Positions 60,342-64,000 of a stretch of 64,000 nt of DNA are shown here, piece by piece. Positions within the stretch are counted from its first letter, which is position 1. Each line of letters opens with the position of its first letter. The notes beneath the pieces were generated by a model, which was not told the origin of the DNA, searched no databases, and was given only the letters and a program-made list of their open reading frames with translations. Position numbers and translations under genes: made by a program. This DNA is from Pseudomonas sp. LFM046 (GTDB lineage Bacteria; Pseudomonadota; Gammaproteobacteria; Pseudomonadales; Pseudomonadaceae), in contig NZ_JYKO02000001.1 of the NCBI RefSeq assembly GCF_000949385.2, positions 5,292,678 through 5,356,677 on the forward strand. Reading direction: 5' to 3'.

Positions 60342-62084
60342 GTGGATGCCACCACCGTCAATAGCCTGTTCCTGATCGGCGCGGTGCTGGTAGGCATGAG
60401 CATTCTGGTCAGCGCCTTCGGTTCACGCTTCGGCGTCCCCATCCTCGTCGTATTCCTGGTCGTCGGCATGCTCGCCGGCAGCGACGGTCCCGGCGGCATC
60501 GTCTTCAACAACTATTCCCAGGCCTACCTGGTGGGCAACCTGGCGCTGGCCATCATCCTCCTCGACGGCGGCATGCGAACCCGCGCGGCCACCTTCCGCG
60601 TGGCGCTCTGGCCGTCGCTGTCCCTGGCCACCATCGGGGTACTGGTCACTGCCGGACTGACCGGCGTCGCCGCCGCCTGGCTGTTCAACCTGAGTACCCT
60701 GGAAGGCCTGCTGATCGGCGCCATCGTCGGTTCCACCGACGCCGCGGCGGTGTTCAGCCTGCTGGGCGGGCGCGGCCTCAACGAGCGGGTCAGCGCGACC
60801 CTGGAAATCGAGTCGGGCAGCAACGACCCGATGGCCGTGTTCCTCACCGTGACCCTGATCGAGATGCTCGCCACCGGCCAGACCGGGTTCAGCTGGACTT
60901 TCGTCGTCCACATCATCCAGCAGTTCGGCGTCGGCACCGCCCTGGGCTTCGCCGGTGGCTGGCTGATGCTGCAACTGATCAACCGCCTGACCCTGGCCAA
61001 CGGCCTCTACCCCCTGCTGGTGGTGGCCGGCGGCCTGCTGATTTTCGCCCTGACCAACGCCGTGCACGGCAGCGGCATCCTCGCCGTTTACCTCTTCGGC
61101 CTGTACCTGGGCAACCGGCCGATCCGCTCGCGCCACGGCATCCTGCACATGCTCGACGGCCTCACCTGGCTGGCGCAGATCGGCATGTTCCTGGTGCTGG
61201 GGCTGCTGGTGACGCCCCACGAACTCTTCCCCATCATCCTGCCGGCCCTCGGCCTTGCGCTGTGGATGATCGTCCTCGCCCGGCCGCTGTCGATCTTCCT
61301 CGGGCTGGCACCGTTCCGCGCCTTCCACGGCCGTGAGAAGGCCTTCATCGCCTGGGTGGGCCTGCGTGGCGCAGTACCGATCATTCTCGCTGTGTTCCCG
61401 TTGATGGCCGGACTGCCCAACGCGCAACTGTTCTTCAACGTGGCCTTCTTCATCGTGCTGGTGTCTCTGGTCCTGCAGGGCACCAGCCTGCCCTGGGCGG
61501 CAAAGCTGCTGCGGGTGGTGGTACCGCCGGAACCCGCGCCCATTTCCCGCGCCGGCCTGGAGGTACACCCCACCAGCGAGTGGGAGTTGTTCGTCTACCG
61601 CCTGGGCGCCGAGAAATGGTGCATCGGCGCCGCCCTGCGCGAACTGAAGATGCCCGACGGCACCCGCATCGCCGCGCTGTTCCGTGGCAAGGAACTGCTG
61701 CACCCTTCGGGCAGTACCACCCTGGAGGCCGGCGACATTCTCTGCGTGGTGGGCCACGAACATGACCTGCCGGCCCTCGGCAAACTGTTCAGCCAGGCGC
61801 CACAACGCGGCCTGGACCTGCGTTTCTTCGGCGACTTCGTGCTGGAAGGCGATGCCCAGCTCTCGGCAGTGGCCTCGCTCTATGGCCTCAAGCTGGGCGA
61901 GCAGGACGGCCAACAGCCCCTGGGCCGCTTCATCGCCCACGAAATCGGCGGCGAACCGGTGGTGGGCGACCAGGTGGAATGGAACGGCCTGACCTGGACC
62001 GTCGCCCTGATGGAAGGGAACAAGGTCCGCAAGGTGGGCGTCAAATTCCCCGAAGGTCAGGCCCGCCCGGGGCTGTTCCTCTAA
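60342..62084 (+). CDS. Potassium/proton antiporter (CPA1, CvrA/NhaP2 type)
   Basis: A 580-residue inner-membrane cation/proton antiporter. About 12 membrane helices (from [22 protein letters not shown]) include [20 protein letters not shown], where ND is the ion-binding pair of CPA antiporters, and [18 protein letters not shown], with the conserved Arg. The C-terminal 170 residues hold a TrkA_C-type domain and a CorC_HlyC-like part ([37 protein letters not shown]). That layout fits CvrA/NhaP2. The GTG start has AAGGAG at good spacing. K+ versus Na+ choice is inferred from family. Confidence 0.9.
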   Translation: MDATTVNSLFLIGAVLVGMSILVSAFGSRFGVPILVVFLVVGMLAGSDGPGGIVFNNYSQAYLVGNLALAIILLDGGMRTRAATFRVALWPSLSLATIGVLVTAGLTGVAAAWLFNLSTLEGLLIGAIVGSTDAAAVFSLLGGRGLNERVSATLEIESGSNDPMAVFLTVTLIEMLATGQTGFSWTFVVHIIQQFGVGTALGFAGGWLMLQLINRLTLANGLYPLLVVAGGLLIFALTNAVHGSGILAVYLFGLYLGNRPIRSRHGILHMLDGLTWLAQIGMFLVLGLLVTPHELFPIILPALGLALWMIVLARPLSIFLGLAPFRAFHGREKAFIAWVGLRGAVPIILAVFPLMAGLPNAQLFFNVAFFIVLVSLVLQGTSLPWAAKLLRVVVPPEPAPISRAGLEVHPTSEWELFVYRLGAEKWCIGAALRELKMPDGTRIAALFRGKELLHPSGSTTLEAGDILCVVGHEHDLPALGKLFSQAPQRGLDLRFFGDFVLEGDAQLSAVASLYGLKLGEQDGQQPLGRFIAHEIGGEPVVGDQVEWNGLTWTVALMEGNKVRKVGVKFPEGQARPGLFL

Positions 62085-62140
62085 GAGGACCTGTCTGGGA
62101 CGGGCGCTTCAGAGCCTTGAGGCCCCCGCCATGGAATCCG

Positions 62141-62162
62141 GGATTCGCCCCCGCGCGAATCC
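62141..62162. repeat. REP-like palindrome between the antiporter and MscK genes
   Basis: GGATTCGC-N6-GCGAATCC, perfect 8-base arms, with GAATCC-GG-GATTC directly before it. It is about 57 bases after the antiporter stop. No T-run follows, so it is listed as a REP-like repeat rather than a terminator. Confidence 0.5.
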
Positions 62163-62250
62163 AGTTCACAACCGCTCGTGCCAGGAAGCCCCGCAACGGC
62201 CGCCCTGGCATATCATTAGCCGCATTCGAACCCCGAGCTGCCCCATCGCG

Positions 62251-64000
62251 ATGATTGCTTCCTTGCGCACCCTCCTTGCCGCCACCTTGCTGGGCTTCTG
62301 CCTGTCCCCTGCCTACCTGCACGCTGCGCCCACGCCCGGCGCCATCGCCAAGCCGGCAGCGGCCAACGACAAGGCCGCCCCGGCCGAGGCCCCGGCCCAG
62401 CCGTCCATCCAGGAACAAACCCAGGCCTTCGTCGCCAGCCGGCAGGAAAGCCAGCAGGCCCTCACCGCGCTCAAGCACCAGTTGAGCGACGCGCCCCGCC
62501 TGGTCGGCGAAGCCCAGCGCGAGCTGACACGGCTTAAGAACAGCCCGCCGGTGCAAGCGAAGGACCGCTATGGCAAGTCCGAACTTACGCAGCTGGAGTC
62601 GGTGCTGGAGCAGCGCAGCAATGAGCTGGCCGAGTTGCAGAAGTCCCTCGCCGAAGCCAACAGCCTGATCATCACCTCCCAGACCCGTCCGGAACGGGCA
62701 CAGACCGAGATCAGCACCAACCAGACGCGCATCCAGCAGATCAACAGCATCCTCAAGTCCGGCAAGGACGGCGCCAAAGCCATCACCGAAGAGCAGCGCA
62801 GCCTGCTCGGCGCCGAACAGGCCGCCCTCACCGCCCAGACCGAGCTGCGCCGGGAAGAACTGGCCGGCAATAGCCTGCTGCAGGACCTCGGCAATAGCCG
62901 TCGCGACCTGCTGGTCGAGCGCATCCACCGCCTGGAGCAGGAAACCCAAGACCTCCAGTCGCTGATCAATGCCATGCGCCGCGAGAGCTCGGAGCAGACG
63001 GTCGCCGAACTGTCCCGCGATGCCGACAAATCCACGCCGGATAGCCTGGTGGCCAAGGAAAGCGCCATCAACCTGAAGATGTCCGACTACCTGCTGCGGG
63101 CGACCGACCGCCTCAACGAGCTGACCCAGCAGAACCTGCAGACCCGCCAGCAGCTGGACAGCCTCAGCCAGGCGGACCAGGCCCTGGAAGAGCAGATCAG
63201 TGTGCTCAAGGGCAGCCTGCTGCTGGCCAAGATCCTCTACCAGCAGAAGCAGGCCCTGCCCGACCTCGACCTGGACAAGAACCTGGCCGATGAAATCGCC
63301 GACACGCGCCTCTACCAGTTCGAGCTGAATCAGCAGCGCGACCAGTTGGCCAATCCCCAGGGCTACGTCGACGGCCTGCTGGCCAAGCAGTCGCCGGACC
63401 AGGTGACGCCGGAACTGCGGACCACGCTGATGGACCTGGTGAGCACCCGCGCCGAGCTGCTGGACCGCCTGAGCCGCGAGCTGAACACCCTGCTCAACGA
63501 ATCCATCACCCTGCAACTCAACCAGAAGCAGCTGCAGGAAACCTCCCGGGCCCTGCGCAAGACGCTCGACGAGCAAATGTTCTGGATTCCCAGCAACAAG
63601 CCGCTGGACCTGAACTGGCTGAAGTCCGCGCCGCACCTGCTGGAGCGCCAACTGGTCGAGCTGCCGTGGGGCTCGGGGGTACACGAACTGGGGGCCGGCC
63701 TGCTGCACCGCCCCTGGCTGTTCCTGCCCCTGCTGCTGCTGATCGGCGGCCTGCTGTGGAAGCGCCGCTACCTGTACAACAAGCTCAATGAGATCAATCT
63801 GGACGTCGGTCACTTCAAGCGCGACAGCCAGCTGCACACTCCGCTTGCGCTGTTCCTCACCGTGCTGCTGGCGCTGCCGGTCAGCCTGTTCCTCGCCCTC
63901 TGCGGCTTCGCCCTGCAGATCGACGCCCGTGGCCAGAACGCCACCCTGGGTGCCGCGCTGTTCGAAATGGCCCAGGCCTGGATGGTCTTCTACACCCTCT
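62251..64000 (+). CDS. mscK: MscK/KefA-type mechanosensitive channel (partial, C-terminus off window)
   Basis: The 583 codons present begin with a signal peptide (MIASLRTLLAATLLGFCLSPAYLHA) and an Ala/Pro-rich stretch. Then comes a long coiled-coil periplasmic region (QEQTQAFVASRQESQQAL onwards to about 480) rich in Gln, Glu and Leu, with SQTRPERAQTEISTNQTRIQQIN, which matches the MscK periplasmic domain. Membrane helices start at PWLFLPLLLLIGGLLW and LFLTVLLALPVSLFLALCGFAL. The MscS pore domain lies beyond the right edge, so the assignment rests on the N-terminal architecture and on the position after a K+/H+ antiporter, as in P. aeruginosa. Confidence 0.85.
   Translation, partial: MIASLRTLLAATLLGFCLSPAYLHAAPTPGAIAKPAAANDKAAPAEAPAQPSIQEQTQAFVASRQESQQALTALKHQLSDAPRLVGEAQRELTRLKNSPPVQAKDRYGKSELTQLESVLEQRSNELAELQKSLAEANSLIITSQTRPERAQTEISTNQTRIQQINSILKSGKDGAKAITEEQRSLLGAEQAALTAQTELRREELAGNSLLQDLGNSRRDLLVERIHRLEQETQDLQSLINAMRRESSEQTVAELSRDADKSTPDSLVAKESAINLKMSDYLLRATDRLNELTQQNLQTRQQLDSLSQADQALEEQISVLKGSLLLAKILYQQKQALPDLDLDKNLADEIADTRLYQFELNQQRDQLANPQGYVDGLLAKQSPDQVTPELRTTLMDLVSTRAELLDRLSRELNTLLNESITLQLNQKQLQETSRALRKTLDEQMFWIPSNKPLDLNWLKSAPHLLERQLVELPWGSGVHELGAGLLHRPWLFLPLLLLIGGLLWKRRYLYNKLNEINLDVGHFKRDSQLHTPLALFLTVLLALPVSLFLALCGFALQIDARGQNATLGAALFEMAQAWMVFYTL

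Noticed and set aside
62041-63837. 598-codon minus-strand open frame opposite the MscK-like gene
   Set aside because: Leu/Gln/Gly/Val-rich shadow of the coiled-coil region; no start signal.

Overview
The window is a high-GC chromosomal segment of a Pseudomonas-type gammaproteobacterium. The gene order parE-yqiA-cpdA-DUF1249-nudF, thiC-tolC, waaA, hldE-msbA, waaL, the waa/wap core-LPS block, ilvE-glnE-aceEF-dipA-msrA-rlmJ and a final MscK-type channel follows, from memory, the P. aeruginosa PAO1 order (roughly PA4966 to PA5022). Species cannot be fixed from this window alone. No rRNA, tRNA, CRISPR, insertion sequence or prophage was seen. The first and last genes are cut by the window edges.

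Layout. (1) 1-5100, minus strand: a tight housekeeping run nudF > DUF1249 > cpdA > yqiA > parE > phytase-like esterase. (2) 5271-9446: an RsiV-like lipoprotein converging on and overlapping a thiamine-precursor transporter (cytX), which lies behind thiC and its TPP riboswitch. (3) 9669-15043: a TolC outer-membrane channel, then a divergent pair (polyamine-type solute-binding protein and a flavin/FeS oxidoreductase) sharing a palindrome-rich intergenic region, with an XRE-cupin regulator behind it. (4) 15064-23379: a REP-like element, waaA, a divergent LysR/EmrE pair with a clear LysR operator, a FAD oxidoreductase, an aldo-keto reductase, a Nudix-like protein and two adjacent acyl-CoA dehydrogenases, one lacking the catalytic glutamate.

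(5) 23484-43337: the lipopolysaccharide factory. Going outward from lipid A-core: heptose activation (hldE), lipid A-core flippase (msbA), O-antigen ligase (waaL), heptosyltransferases (waaF, waaC), WaaG, a set of sugar kinases (waaP, wapP, wapQ, a double-kinase protein and a Ttg8-like kinase beside waaL), a core carbamoyltransferase and three further glycosyltransferases. Inserted between waaL and the glycosyltransferases is a three-gene cassette (fdtA-fdtC-fdtB type) for a dTDP-3-acetamido-3,6-dideoxyhexose, followed by an in-frame coding-like relic.

(6) 43363-52330: ilvE, glnE and the aceE-aceF pyruvate dehydrogenase operon, with two helically phased HexR-like palindromes upstream and a recently duplicated lipoyl domain inside aceF. 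(7) 52594-64000: c-di-GMP phosphodiesterases (a DipA homologue with a degenerate GGDEF, and an HD-GYP gene broken by an apparent one-base frameshift), msrA, rlmJ, a large acyl-CoA dehydrogenase, a CvrA/NhaP2-type cation/proton antiporter and the start of an MscK-like mechanosensitive channel.
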